Of a stretch of DNA of 64,000 bases, positions 42,668 to 51,178 are shown in pieces. The first letter of the stretch is position 1, and every line of letters starts with the position of its first letter. Below the pieces are notes generated by a model that was not told the DNA's origin, ran no database searches, and saw only the letters and a list, made by a program, of their open reading frames with translations. The position numbers and the translations under genes are program-made. This stretch comes from Ga0077555 sp031367895 (GTDB taxonomy: Bacteria > Pseudomonadota > Alphaproteobacteria > Rhizobiales > Hyphomicrobiaceae): contig JANLQP010000015.1 in NCBI GenBank assembly GCA_031367895.1, positions 21,674 through 85,673 on the forward strand, written 5' to 3'.

Positions 42668-42750
42668 AGTGTGGTAAGGAGTGCCAGAGCCCGGTCGAGC
42701 GCATCCGGGAACGGCCAATACAAGCGCGGCGCACGCGGGCGGACATCGAC

Positions 42751-43137
42751 GTGACGTATCTGGCCGGTATCCCGTGGCTGAGCATCGCGGCCTTCACCCT
42801 GCAGGTGCTGGTGATCGCGCTGCTGTTTCTGTGCCTAGCTGGGCATTTCCCATTCGCGCATCAACAACCGAAACTGAAGGAACTGCCCGGCCGGGTGTTG
42901 CTGGCGGCGAGCGTTCTGGTTGGCGCAATCGCAGTCGCGCAAGTGATCGGATTGGCAAATCGCCGGTTGCCGATTCCAGTTGCGATCATCGCCGGCGGTC
43001 TCGCGCTGCTGGCGGCGCCACTCGTGCTGCAGCGTTTGCCAGCAAGCTTCGTCGATGGCCGGCGCGGGTTGGCGACGCTGGCCACGCTCGCGGCCGGGTT
43101 GGCGTATCTGATCACGTGGCTGCTGGCCGCGGCCTGA
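42751..43137 (+). CDS. Hypothetical small membrane protein
   Basis: 128 residues with four predicted membrane helices: near IPWLSIAAFTLQVLVIALLF, RVLLAASVLVGAIAVAQVI, IPVAIIAGGLALLAAPLVL and LATLAAGLAYLITWLLAA. It starts at a GTG (42751) without a good ribosome binding site, and no better start exists in frame. No family is recognised. Convergent with the phosphatase gene three bases away. Confidence 0.6.
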   Translation: MTYLAGIPWLSIAAFTLQVLVIALLFLCLAGHFPFAHQQPKLKELPGRVLLAASVLVGAIAVAQVIGLANRRLPIPVAIIAGGLALLAAPLVLQRLPASFVDGRRGLATLATLAAGLAYLITWLLAAA

Positions 43138-43140
43138 CGC

Positions 43141-43641
43141 TCATTCCGAGCGCTTGCGCACCTCGTAGGCATTGAGCCAGCGGAACTGCTCGTTCATCTC
43201 CGGCACCGACATACCGCGCGCTGCCGAGATCACGTCGCACGCCTCGATCGCCGAATAGCCGCTGTCGATCAACACCGCTGCAATCAGCAACGGTGAGCGG
43301 CCAAGCCCCGCATAGCAGTGCACGGCCACGCCCTTCGTCTCACCGAGATGCTGGCGTATGGCTTTCGACATCACCTCGACGGGCTGGACCGCGTCCGGAA
43401 CACCGTGGTCGATCACAGGCAAATGCAGGAAATGCATTTCAGCCGACTTGCAGAGCTGGTCTTGGCGTCCAAGTCCAAGCCACTGCGCCTCATCCGGCTT
43501 GAGCAGGCTGACGACGACATCGACACCCGCCGCCTTCAGCTCGCCGAACGCGCCAGGATGCGGCCGCGGCATCACCGCGATGCGGCCGACGTCCGGCACC
43601 TTGATCCAGTAGATGCGGAGCGGCCACTTGGCATTCGGCAT
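43141..43641 (-). CDS. Dual-specificity/tyrosine phosphatase-like protein
   Basis: About 166 residues. The cysteine phosphatase signature is VAVHCYAGLGRSPLLIAA (His-Cys-x5-Arg-Ser). An upstream general-acid aspartate is plausible in HLPVIDHGVPD. The N-terminal part (WIKVPDVGRIAVMPRPHPG) suits the family of small bacterial proteins resembling plant and archaeal DSPs. The ATG at 43641 is one of two choices (43707 is the other). Substrate, protein or phosphoinositide-like, unknown. Confidence 0.82.
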   Translation of the reverse strand: MPNAKWPLRIYWIKVPDVGRIAVMPRPHPGAFGELKAAGVDVVVSLLKPDEAQWLGLGRQDQLCKSAEMHFLHLPVIDHGVPDAVQPVEVMSKAIRQHLGETKGVAVHCYAGLGRSPLLIAAVLIDSGYSAIEACDVISAARGMSVPEMNEQFRWLNAYEVRKRSE

Positions 43642-43746
43642 TTTGTGGCCCCGGACTTCTGCAAGGGAGGCGCATGGAACTGGAAGGCGTCGAGCGACGC
43701 CTTCCAAGTGCCTACTCCCTACTGCCGACTGTCTATACCCTCGCCT

Positions 43747-44874
43747 TTACTCGGCAGCCTTCGGCATTGGTGCCAGATGTTTCTTGGCGCCAGGCCAGCT
43801 CTTCGGTGTCACACGGGCGTGCTGCGGCGCCATCTTGGTTTCGACGCCGAGTCGCCAGGCGGCATGCCGTGCCCACAGCGGATCGTCCATGAAGCCGCGC
43901 GCCAGCGCCACCATGTCAGCCTGACCCGACGCGACGATCGCCTCCGCGTGCTCCGGCTCGGTGATCAGGCCGACGGCCATCACCGGCATATCCGTCGCCT
44001 TGCGCACAGCTTCCGCGAACGGCACCTGATAGCCGGTCTTGATTTCGATCTTCTGGTTGTAGGCATTGCCGCCCGACGACACGTCCATGAAGTCGCAGCC
44101 GAGTTGTTTGAGGCCCTTGGCGAATGCGATCGTATCCTCGATCGTGATGCCGCCATCGACCCATTCGACGGCGGAGACGCGGACGCCGGCCGGCTTCGTC
44201 GACGGCCACGCCTCACGCACGGCGGCGAAGATTTCAAGCGGCAGCCGGATGCGGTTCTCGAGGCTGCCGCCGTACTTGTCGGTGCGCTTGTTCGAGATCG
44301 GTGACAGGAACTGGTTCAACAGATAGCCGTGCGCGCCGTGGATCTCGACCAGGTCGAAGCCCGCCCGGTCGGCGCGGATCGCGGCCTGGAAAAACGCGTC
44401 TTTCAGACGCTCGATCTCGTCTGTCGCCATCGACTTCGGCGTGTGCCAGGCCGGATCGAACGGCAGGTTGGATGCGGACTTCGTGAGCCACGCGTCATTA
44501 CTTGCCAGCGATGTGCCGCCTTCCCACGGACGTTTCACCGATGCCTTGCGGCCAGCGTGTGCGAGCTGCAGCCCCATCTTGGCGTTGCCGTACTTCTTGC
44601 AGGCATCGACCACGCGCTTCATGGCCTGCTCGTTGGCGTCGTTGGAGAGCGCCGGGCAGCCAAGCGAAATGCGGCCCTCGGGCTCGACGCCAGAAGCTTC
44701 CGCGATGACGAGGCCGGCGCCGGAATTCGCGAGTGTGCCGAGGTGCATGATATGCCAGTCGGTCATGTTGCCGTCTTCGGCCGAGTATTGGCACATCGGC
44801 GCGACGACGACGCGGTTGGCGAGTTCGAGGCCGCGCAGCTTGATCGGCGAGAACAGTTGGCTTTGGGTGCTCAT
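43747..44874 (-). CDS. Old Yellow Enzyme-type NADH:flavin oxidoreductase (YqjM-like)
   Basis: 375 residues, FMN-binding TIM barrel. It starts LFSPIKLRGLELANRVVVAPMCQYSAEDG; the CQYSA stretch, with the redox-tuning Cys, marks the thermophilic-like/YqjM subclass. The active-site pair is in LQLAHAGRKAS, the substrate loop in FDLVEIHGAHGYLLNQFLSP, and FMN contacts in VGLITEPEHAEAIV. It reduces activated C=C bonds of enones or nitro compounds. Its physiological substrate is unknown. Confidence 0.93.
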   Translation of the reverse strand: MSTQSQLFSPIKLRGLELANRVVVAPMCQYSAEDGNMTDWHIMHLGTLANSGAGLVIAEASGVEPEGRISLGCPALSNDANEQAMKRVVDACKKYGNAKMGLQLAHAGRKASVKRPWEGGTSLASNDAWLTKSASNLPFDPAWHTPKSMATDEIERLKDAFFQAAIRADRAGFDLVEIHGAHGYLLNQFLSPISNKRTDKYGGSLENRIRLPLEIFAAVREAWPSTKPAGVRVSAVEWVDGGITIEDTIAFAKGLKQLGCDFMDVSSGGNAYNQKIEIKTGYQVPFAEAVRKATDMPVMAVGLITEPEHAEAIVASGQADMVALARGFMDDPLWARHAAWRLGVETKMAPQHARVTPKSWPGAKKHLAPMPKAAE

Positions 44875-45180
44875 GGAGTTCGGGTTCCGTCCGTCATGGC
44901 GATGGTGGGCAAATGGGTCACGATCGGTGGCAGTGCCAACTATCGCGGGGCTTCATAGCACGAATGGCAGGGCGCGAAACGGGGAGATGCGGCCGTCAGG
45001 AACAGCCCGCCCAGCTCACGCTGCCCCCCGAATTGATTCGATCGGGCCGATTTTACCGACCAAATCGGCCAACACGGCCCATGCGACCATGGATCGCGTC
45101 CTTCAATGCCTCTGAGATGTTCTGTCGCGCGGCCAAGCGCGCTCTAGAGCAACAACAGCGCATCGGGCTTTAATGCTCGA
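44875..45180. other. Non-coding region upstream of the Old Yellow Enzyme gene
   Basis: 306 bases with no supported gene. A perfect nine-base inverted repeat, GGCCGATTT (45045-45053) with AAATCGGCC (45062-45070) around eight bases, is the only clear structure. It could be an operator or a hairpin. The remaining sequence is unremarkable. Confidence 0.45.
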
Positions 45181-45378
45181 ATGCAGATTCGCTCTCGAAC
45201 CGAGGCTGACATCAACGACGCCGACCGGCCGGTCCGGCTGACGACACCTGCGCGCGATATTGTCGCAGCTGTGCTACTGACGCTGGCCGCGATCGTTTTC
45301 ATTGCCGTCGCTTCGACGGACGGACCGCAGCAGCCGTCTGAGCTGCGCCGCCAGGAAGCCGACGCTGCCGGGCAGTAG
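45181..45378 (+). CDS. Possible small single-helix membrane protein
   Basis: 65 residues. A charged N-terminus of about 25 residues is followed by one membrane helix (DIVAAVLLTLAAIVFIAVAS) and a polar tail. It reads like a genuine small membrane protein, but no ribosome binding site or family supports it. The gap to the next gene is 46 bases, convergent. Confidence 0.4.
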   Translation: MQIRSRTEADINDADRPVRLTTPARDIVAAVLLTLAAIVFIAVASTDGPQQPSELRRQEADAAGQ

Positions 45379-45424
45379 CGTGCCAACTCATACCAGGACC
45401 CCGGCACCGCTGCTCCCCGACCAG

Positions 45425-46204
45425 TCATTGCGCCGTCCAACCGCCATCGATCGAGTAATTGGCGCCGGTGATCGACTTCGCCGCTTCTGTCGACAGGAAC
45501 ACTGTCAGCGCCGCCACCTCTTCCGTCGTGATGAAGCGCTTGTTCGGCTGTGAGGCGACGACAAAGGCCTTGGCGGCCTCGATCGTGATGCCCTTGGTCT
45601 TGGCGAGATCGGGTAGTTGCCCCTCGACCAGCGGTGTCCACACAAAGCCCGGCGATACCGCGTTCGACGTGATACCGGTCTCGGCGAGTTCCAGTGCGAT
45701 CGTCTTGGTGAAGCCGGCGAGGCCGTGCTTGGCCGCCACATAGGCCGACTTGAAAGGCGAGGCGACCAGCGAATGCGCCGAGCAGATATTGATGATACGG
45801 CCCCATTTGCGCTTCTTCATGCCGGGAACGGCCGCGCGCGTCGTATGGAACGCCGACGACAGATTGATGCCGATGATGGCGTCCCACTTCTCGACCGGGA
45901 AATCCTCGACCGGTGACACGTGTTGGATGCCAGCGTTGTTGACCAGGATATCGACCGCGCCGAAGTCTTTCTCGGTCTGTGCGATCATGTCGGCAATCTG
46001 GTTGTTGCGCAGCATGTTCGCCGGGTTGAACGTCACCCGCGTGCCGGACTTGGCGACGGCCTTGATCGCCGCCTCGTTCTCGGCCTCGGTGCCAAGCCCG
46101 TTGACGACGACGTTGGCGCCGGCTTCTGCAAGCGCCACCGCAATGGCGTGGCCGATGCCGGACGTCGATCCGGTGACGAGAGCCGTGCGGCCCTTGAGTT
46201 CCAT
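45425..46204 (-). CDS. bdhA: 3-hydroxybutyrate dehydrogenase (short-chain dehydrogenase)
   Basis: 259 residues. NAD-dependent interconversion of 3-hydroxybutyrate and acetoacetate in polyhydroxybutyrate turnover. SDR signatures: GRTALVTGSTSGIGHAIA, DILVNNAGIQHVSPVEDF, catalytic Ser in NICSAHSLVASPFKSAY and Tyr-x3-Lys in YVAAKHGLAGF. The stretch NAGIQHV and the C-terminal TGANYSIDGGWTAQ are characteristic of this subfamily. GGAGA precedes the start. Confidence 0.93.
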   Translation of the reverse strand: MELKGRTALVTGSTSGIGHAIAVALAEAGANVVVNGLGTEAENEAAIKAVAKSGTRVTFNPANMLRNNQIADMIAQTEKDFGAVDILVNNAGIQHVSPVEDFPVEKWDAIIGINLSSAFHTTRAAVPGMKKRKWGRIINICSAHSLVASPFKSAYVAAKHGLAGFTKTIALELAETGITSNAVSPGFVWTPLVEGQLPDLAKTKGITIEAAKAFVVASQPNKRFITTEEVAALTVFLSTEAAKSITGANYSIDGGWTAQ

Positions 46205-46242
46205 GGTGCTCTCCTTCAGTTGTATGGCGTCGAATAAGGGGT

Positions 46243-47745
46243 TCAGTCGGGCTTCAGGCCCGACAGTGCAAAGAGGCGCACGGTGCGCGGTTCGCCGAGG
46301 CCCGCTGGCACCTGCCGTTCGCCGATCAGCTCGACTTTGGCGAAACGGCGCGTGATCGGAGCCGCGTCCCGGCGCACAGAAACCAGCAGCACCGGCACCT
46401 CGGCCGGATCCTTGAACGGCCGCGTCAGCTCGTAGTGGTCAAGCGGTCGCGGCCCTGCGCTCCACGCGCGGATTGGCGTCGGCTCATTCCGCATGTAGTA
46501 GAGCAATTCCGCCGTGATCGAGCGGTCGTCGGCGAAGACGGCCCGGTAGGGCTTCCCCGCCGACCGCGCCAATTGCAGTGTCTTCTCGGCTTCCGCCGCT
46601 ATGCCCTTCCAGCCGAGCAGCCGCTGGAAAGGATCGCCGACCACGGGAACCGTGAATCGCCCCGCCGCCGCCGTGCCGATCGCGAACATCGCGAGCACGC
46701 CGAGATGCAGCACGAGCGACCGCGACAACCAGCGATCTTGCGCCAGCCGGAGCAACGTCGACGTCACCAGCAAAGTTCCCGCGACAAAGGCGACCGCGGC
46801 CCAGTTGGCGTGCGCCCGCGACACGAACGCCTGTGCCGTGATGACCAGAAGGACCGGCAGCGTAAATGACAGCAGCAGCCGGTCCCGCTCGGGCAACCCC
46901 TCGTGCCAGGCGCGGCAGACGATCGACAGCAGCGTCGCGAACAGGATCGGCCCGAATACGCCGAACTGCGCGCCAAAGAACTCGAGGCCCTTGGCCGCGT
47001 TGAGCAGCGCGCCGCCCCATTTCGCATTGTCGGCCGTATGCGCGAAGGTCGCGAACTTGTTGGAAAGGTTCCAGGCCATGTTCGGCGCGATCAGCACGGC
47101 CGCGATGCCGACGGCGACCCAGAGTCGGGGGCCGGAGAGCAGCCGCCTAGCCGAGGGCGTCACGGCCATGTGCACGCCGGCGCACAACGCGAAGAACACC
47201 ATCGAATACTTGGCGTTGAGGCCGATGCCGACCGCCAGTCCCAGCATGATCGCGGGCGGCCAGCCGCGCCCCTCGAGCATCTGGAGGTACGCCAGCAGCG
47301 CCAGGGCCCAGCAGAGCAGCAGCGGCACGTCAGTCGAGATGATGCCGGACGAAAGCGAGATGCCGGGCAGCGTGGCGAAGGCCAGCGCCGCCATGAGACC
47401 GGTGGCTGAACTGAAAAATCGCCGGCCGATCTCGAAGATCACCACCGCTGTCACGGTATGCAGGATCGGCGCCGGCAGCCGCACGCAGAACGTGCTGTCG
47501 CCGCAAAACTTTGTCGTTGCCCCGATGATCCAGGCGATCAGCGGTGGCTTCGAGTAATAGCCGAAGGCCGGCTCCTTGCCCCAGGACCAGTACTGCGCCT
47601 CGTCGAAGAAGAGGTCGGTTTGGTTGAAATAGAGCGCGACAAGCCGGATCAGCAGCAGCGCGCCGAGAAACACCGTGAGCTGGGCCAGCCACGGCACCTG
47701 TCCCTCGAGCACATGCTCCTTTGGCGACAACGCCGCGCGCTCCAT
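46243..47745 (-). CDS. Glycosyltransferase family 39 (ArnT/PMT-like) membrane protein
   Basis: 500 residues with about 11 membrane helices. The periplasmic loop after helix 1 has FFDEAQYWSWGKEPAFGYYS, the Asp-Glu catalytic motif and KPPLIAW of lipid-linked sugar transferases. The start at 47745 has GGAGGAG five bases upstream; the open frame to 47811 overlaps the leader of the divergent gene. It uses a polyprenyl- or dolichyl-linked sugar donor, quite possibly made by the divergent GT2 enzyme. Confidence 0.9.
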   Translation of the reverse strand: MERAALSPKEHVLEGQVPWLAQLTVFLGALLLIRLVALYFNQTDLFFDEAQYWSWGKEPAFGYYSKPPLIAWIIGATTKFCGDSTFCVRLPAPILHTVTAVVIFEIGRRFFSSATGLMAALAFATLPGISLSSGIISTDVPLLLCWALALLAYLQMLEGRGWPPAIMLGLAVGIGLNAKYSMVFFALCAGVHMAVTPSARRLLSGPRLWVAVGIAAVLIAPNMAWNLSNKFATFAHTADNAKWGGALLNAAKGLEFFGAQFGVFGPILFATLLSIVCRAWHEGLPERDRLLLSFTLPVLLVITAQAFVSRAHANWAAVAFVAGTLLVTSTLLRLAQDRWLSRSLVLHLGVLAMFAIGTAAAGRFTVPVVGDPFQRLLGWKGIAAEAEKTLQLARSAGKPYRAVFADDRSITAELLYYMRNEPTPIRAWSAGPRPLDHYELTRPFKDPAEVPVLLVSVRRDAAPITRRFAKVELIGERQVPAGLGEPRTVRLFALSGLKPD

Positions 47746-47938
47746 TCTGCTCCTCCTGTTGCCGGCGCCGCCAGCAGCAGGCTCGGTTCCGATGACCGGC
47801 AAAACGCCCATGGCACCCGTTCAGCGCTCATTTACATGGTTGAGACGTAACAAGAAAGCCTGTTATGTGGGCGGCGACAGGCCCTGCTCAGGGCGTCGCA
47901 ATTCGCCTCACGAATGCCTTTCGAGGGAGCCGGCACCC

Positions 47939-48742
47939 ATGCGCGTTTCCGTCGTCATCCCGGCGCTGAACGAAGCCGGCAACATCGGCCGTCTCGTCGA
48001 GGAGACCTACAAGGTCGTGCCCGCCGATGCACTGGGCGAGGTCATCGTCGTCGACGATTGCAGCGAAGATGATACAGGATCCGAGATCAAGGCATTGATC
48101 GCACGCGGAAATTTGCCTGGCCTGCGCTATCTCCGGCATGGCGTCCGCAGCGGCCAGAGCACGGCAATGCGCACCGGCATCTTGGCGGCGGCACATCCGA
48201 TCATCGCTACGCTCGACGGCGACGGGCAGAACGACCCCGCGGATATTCCGAAGCTCCTGGAACGGCTGGCAGCGCCCGGCAGCAAGGGTCCAGCGCTCGT
48301 TGGCGGTGTGCGCACGAATCGGCAGGCGGATGGATCGAAGCGCATTGCCTCGCGATTCGCCAACTGGCTACGCGACCGCATCCTGAAGGACGAATGCCCC
48401 GATTCAGGCTGCGGCATCAAGGTCTACTGGCGCGAGGCGTTCCTGCGACTGCCCTATTTCACCAGCATGCACCGCTACCTGCCGGCGCTGTTCCAGACCT
48501 ATGGCCACGAGACGGCCTATGTGCCGGTCAACGACCGCCTTCGGGTTGCAGGCAAATCGAAGTACACCAATCTCGGTCGCGCCCTGGTCGGCATCTATGA
48601 TCTTGTAGGCGTTTCCTGGCTCAGAAAGCGCACGAAAGTCCCGCCCATCGTCGAGGACATCCCCGAAGGCCGGCAGGTCGCCGACCTCTCCGGCCGGGTC
48701 CGGCGCGGCGATGGGCCACGTCGCTCGAGCGACAAAACCTGA
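47939..48742 (+). CDS. Glycosyltransferase family 2 (polyprenyl-phosphate sugar synthase-like)
   Basis: 267 residues, soluble GT-A fold. It starts RVSVVIPALNEAGNIGRLVE; the nucleotide site is EVIVVDDCSEDDTG and the DxD-type motif is ATLDGDGQNDPADI. It resembles DPM1/ArnC-like enzymes that transfer a sugar to a lipid phosphate, but lacks C-terminal membrane helices. GAGGGAG lies upstream of the ATG at 47939. Divergent from the GT39 enzyme and followed by a TVP38 membrane protein. Confidence 0.9.
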   Translation: MRVSVVIPALNEAGNIGRLVEETYKVVPADALGEVIVVDDCSEDDTGSEIKALIARGNLPGLRYLRHGVRSGQSTAMRTGILAAAHPIIATLDGDGQNDPADIPKLLERLAAPGSKGPALVGGVRTNRQADGSKRIASRFANWLRDRILKDECPDSGCGIKVYWREAFLRLPYFTSMHRYLPALFQTYGHETAYVPVNDRLRVAGKSKYTNLGRALVGIYDLVGVSWLRKRTKVPPIVEDIPEGRQVADLSGRVRRGDGPRRSSDKT

Positions 48743-48813
48743 GGCTTGTCTGGCGCGGGCTAACGCCATGAAAACGGCGGACGCCGCATTCCGGCAACTT
48801 GGGCGGACACCTT

Positions 48814-49491
48814 ATGGACGAGGATCTCAACGCGACGTCCAAAGAAACGCGTCGCCTTGTGATCCTCGCGCTGCTCGTCCTCGGCCTGCTGCTCGCGCTG
48901 CATTTCTCGCCGCTGAAGTCTTGGCTGGAGGACATCCGCGCGCTGAAACAACACGTTGCCGCCTACGGCTGGAAGGCGCACGCGCTGTTCGTAGTCGGCA
49001 GCGTCTTGGCGATCGCCCTCGGTGTGCCGCGCCTGGCGCTTTGCGGACTGGCCGGCATGCTGTTCGGATTCGTCCAAGGCGCGTTGGTCGCGCTGCTATC
49101 GGGCGTGCTCGGCTCCTATGGAGCGTTCCTGCTCGCACGCTGGAGCGGCCAAGCCTGGGCCGAGCGGCGACTCGCAGGTGCCAGCGCCAAGCTGCGCGCG
49201 ATTCTCGCGAAGCCGAGCGTCTTCAGCATCTTTGTCGCCCGCCAACTGCCGGTTCCCGGCATCGTCCCAAACGTGTTGCTTGGCATTTTGCCGACCCCGC
49301 ACAGCACGTTTCTGCTGGGCACGTTCCTGGGTTACCTGCCGAGCAATGCCATTGTCGCGCTGGCAGGCAGCAGCCTCGGCAAGGACAGCCTTGAAAAAGC
49401 GATCGCGCAGGTGTCGCTGAGCATGGCCGGCCTCGGCGGCCTCGCTCTGCTGTTGATGTGGCTGCAGCGGCAGCACACCACGAAGAACTGA
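48814..49491 (+). CDS. TVP38/TMEM64 (DedA-related) membrane protein
   Basis: 225 residues with about five to six membrane segments. The VTT domain reads LAGMLFGFVQGALVALLSGV, then GSYGAFLLARWSGQ and the re-entrant FVARQLPVPGIVPNVLLGI. Relatives act as lipid scramblases or transporters of polyprenyl phosphates. Next to lipid-linked sugar transferases, a role in recycling or flipping the lipid carrier is plausible (inference). A TTG start 15 bases earlier is also open. Confidence 0.88.
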   Translation: MDEDLNATSKETRRLVILALLVLGLLLALHFSPLKSWLEDIRALKQHVAAYGWKAHALFVVGSVLAIALGVPRLALCGLAGMLFGFVQGALVALLSGVLGSYGAFLLARWSGQAWAERRLAGASAKLRAILAKPSVFSIFVARQLPVPGIVPNVLLGILPTPHSTFLLGTFLGYLPSNAIVALAGSSLGKDSLEKAIAQVSLSMAGLGGLALLLMWLQRQHTTKN

Positions 49492-49687
49492 ACGCGGCCC
49501 CGAACAGTGGCTCCCGATTCGCACCGCGTGTTCGCACCCCCGAAATCGCCTCGATAAACCTTGCGGCAAACGGGCGACATGTGGCTCGATTTTCCGCCGC
49601 CTGCGGATCGGTGTCTGCCGAAAGATCAGGTCGAGCAAAAAGACAATGTCCGCGCGGCGGTCGCCCGCGCCGCGATCGGTGAGCCGA
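49492..49687. other. Convergent intergenic gap, no gene seen
   Basis: 196 bases between the TVP38 gene and the D,D-carboxypeptidase gene. Short frames crossing it overlap the 3' end of the carboxypeptidase gene and have no ribosome binding site. No strong terminator was found. Confidence 0.4.
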
Positions 49688-50806
49688 TCAGTCGGGCGCG
49701 GTTACCCTGGCTGCAGCCCGCCTTGCGCTTTTCTTCTGTTGCTGCAAGGACGGTTTGAGCTTGGCCATGATCGCCGGCGCACACTTCGTTGGCTTGTCCG
49801 CTTCTTGCCTGATCACCTTGGCCGATCGAACTGGCCGCCCCGGCCTGATCTCCTTTGCCGGCGGACAAACGGGATTGCCGTCGGCATCGAGCTCGGGCTC
49901 CCGCGGCTGGCAATCCTTGAAGCGCTTCGTCAGGTTCGCGGCCCAGACTTGCTCGGCTTCGAACGGCTCGACCGGTATCGTGTCGAGTGTCGTCGACGGC
50001 AGCGTCTCTTTCGACGCGAGCATACGGAAACCTTGCTCGAGCAGCGCCTTGGTGCGTGTCTCACGCTTGGCCGGTGTCGCCTCGCCGAGCACGATCGCCA
50101 CCAGCGTGCTGCCCTCCCGCGTCGCGCTGCCGACGATGTTGTAACCCGCGGAGCAGGTGAAGCCCGTCTTCATGCCATTGCCGCCCGGCACGCGGATCAG
50201 CACCGGATTGTGGGTGGAAACCGTCCGCCCGCCGACCGGCGCCGACTTCAGTGCGAAGAGCCCCGCATGCTCCGGGAAATCGCGCAAGATGGCCTGCGTC
50301 AACGTCGCGAGATCCCGTGCGGTCGAGTACTGGCCCTCGCCCGGCAGTCCGTTGGCGTTGATGAAGCGCGTCGACGCCATGCCGAGACGTGCCGCTGTGG
50401 CGTTCATCGCCACGACGAATTGGGGCTCGCTGCCGGCCACCGCCTCGGCGAGCGCCACCGCGATATCGTTCGCCGAGAACAGGATCAGCGCCGCCATGGC
50501 CTCGTCGAACGTGATCACCTTGCCGGCGCCAAGCCCCAGACGCATGCGCGGCCGGCTGTTGGCCCTGACCGAGATCGTGAGCTTGTCCGTCCGCTCCACC
50601 TTCCCGGCCTTCCAGGTGTCGAACACCACATAGGCCGTCATCATCTTGGCGAGCGAGGCCGGGAACCAGGGGTGATCGGGGGCTTCGGCGAACAATACCT
50701 GGCCAGTGCCGGCGTCATAGAGCAGCGCCGGACCGGCCACAGCCGGCAACGACGCGAGCCAGCAGGCAACCGCTAAAAAGATCGAGCGGACCACCCCCAG
50801 CATCAC
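49688..50806 (-). CDS. D-alanyl-D-alanine carboxypeptidase (DacA/DacF family)
   Basis: 372 residues, periplasmic. The signal peptide (IFLAVACWLASLPAVAG) is followed by the penicillin-binding fold: SxxK in PASLAKMMTAY, SxN in FSANDIAVALAE and KTG in MKTGFTCSAGYNIVG. After residue 270 a poorly conserved basic C-terminal region (SAKVIRQEADKPTK) ends in a Lys/Arg-rich tail, unlike the amphipathic helix of DacA. It trims peptidoglycan pentapeptides. GGAGG precedes the double ATG. Confidence 0.92.
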   Translation of the reverse strand: MMLGVVRSIFLAVACWLASLPAVAGPALLYDAGTGQVLFAEAPDHPWFPASLAKMMTAYVVFDTWKAGKVERTDKLTISVRANSRPRMRLGLGAGKVITFDEAMAALILFSANDIAVALAEAVAGSEPQFVVAMNATAARLGMASTRFINANGLPGEGQYSTARDLATLTQAILRDFPEHAGLFALKSAPVGGRTVSTHNPVLIRVPGGNGMKTGFTCSAGYNIVGSATREGSTLVAIVLGEATPAKRETRTKALLEQGFRMLASKETLPSTTLDTIPVEPFEAEQVWAANLTKRFKDCQPREPELDADGNPVCPPAKEIRPGRPVRSAKVIRQEADKPTKCAPAIMAKLKPSLQQQKKSARRAAARVTAPD

Positions 50807-51178
50807 GACACCTCCGAACGCAAATTTTGTCGAGAAAGAGCCACACTTGCAGGCATCGGCACGGGCTGCCAGCCGTGCACCGTCGATTGTCCGGAAACAG
50901 TGGCCGTTCTGCCTCGTCCGACGGCATCAGACGGATGACAGGCTGCCCGACCGCATGTTGGAACCGTCTGCCAGATCGCCGCCAGCGGCCCATTTCGGCG
51001 ACGGAGTGCACTTTAGGGTTTCGCACTCAGACAGAACGTCGTTCGGCAATGCCGCCTGGCCAGGCGGATTCGGTGTTGTTCCGACAAGCAGGCCCGCGGC
51101 CCGCCCCTCGACCATCGGAGCGCCACGCCATAAGGTGCCGCCCCGAGACGGCGATTCATGAGCACTGGGGGAACGCAG
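50807..51178. promoter_or_regulatory. Divergent region upstream of the GMC oxidoreductase gene
   Basis: 372 bases with no supported gene. A perfect 16-base palindrome CCGCCTGGCCAGGCGG (51052-51067) lies about 110 bases before the GMC start. An imperfect hairpin built from GCACGGGCT and AGCCGTGC lies at 50859-50878. The palindrome is a candidate operator. Confidence 0.45.

Noticed and set aside
49561..49758. 65-codon frame between the TVP38 gene and the carboxypeptidase gene
   Set aside because: TTG start without ribosome binding site and it overlaps the coding end of the carboxypeptidase.
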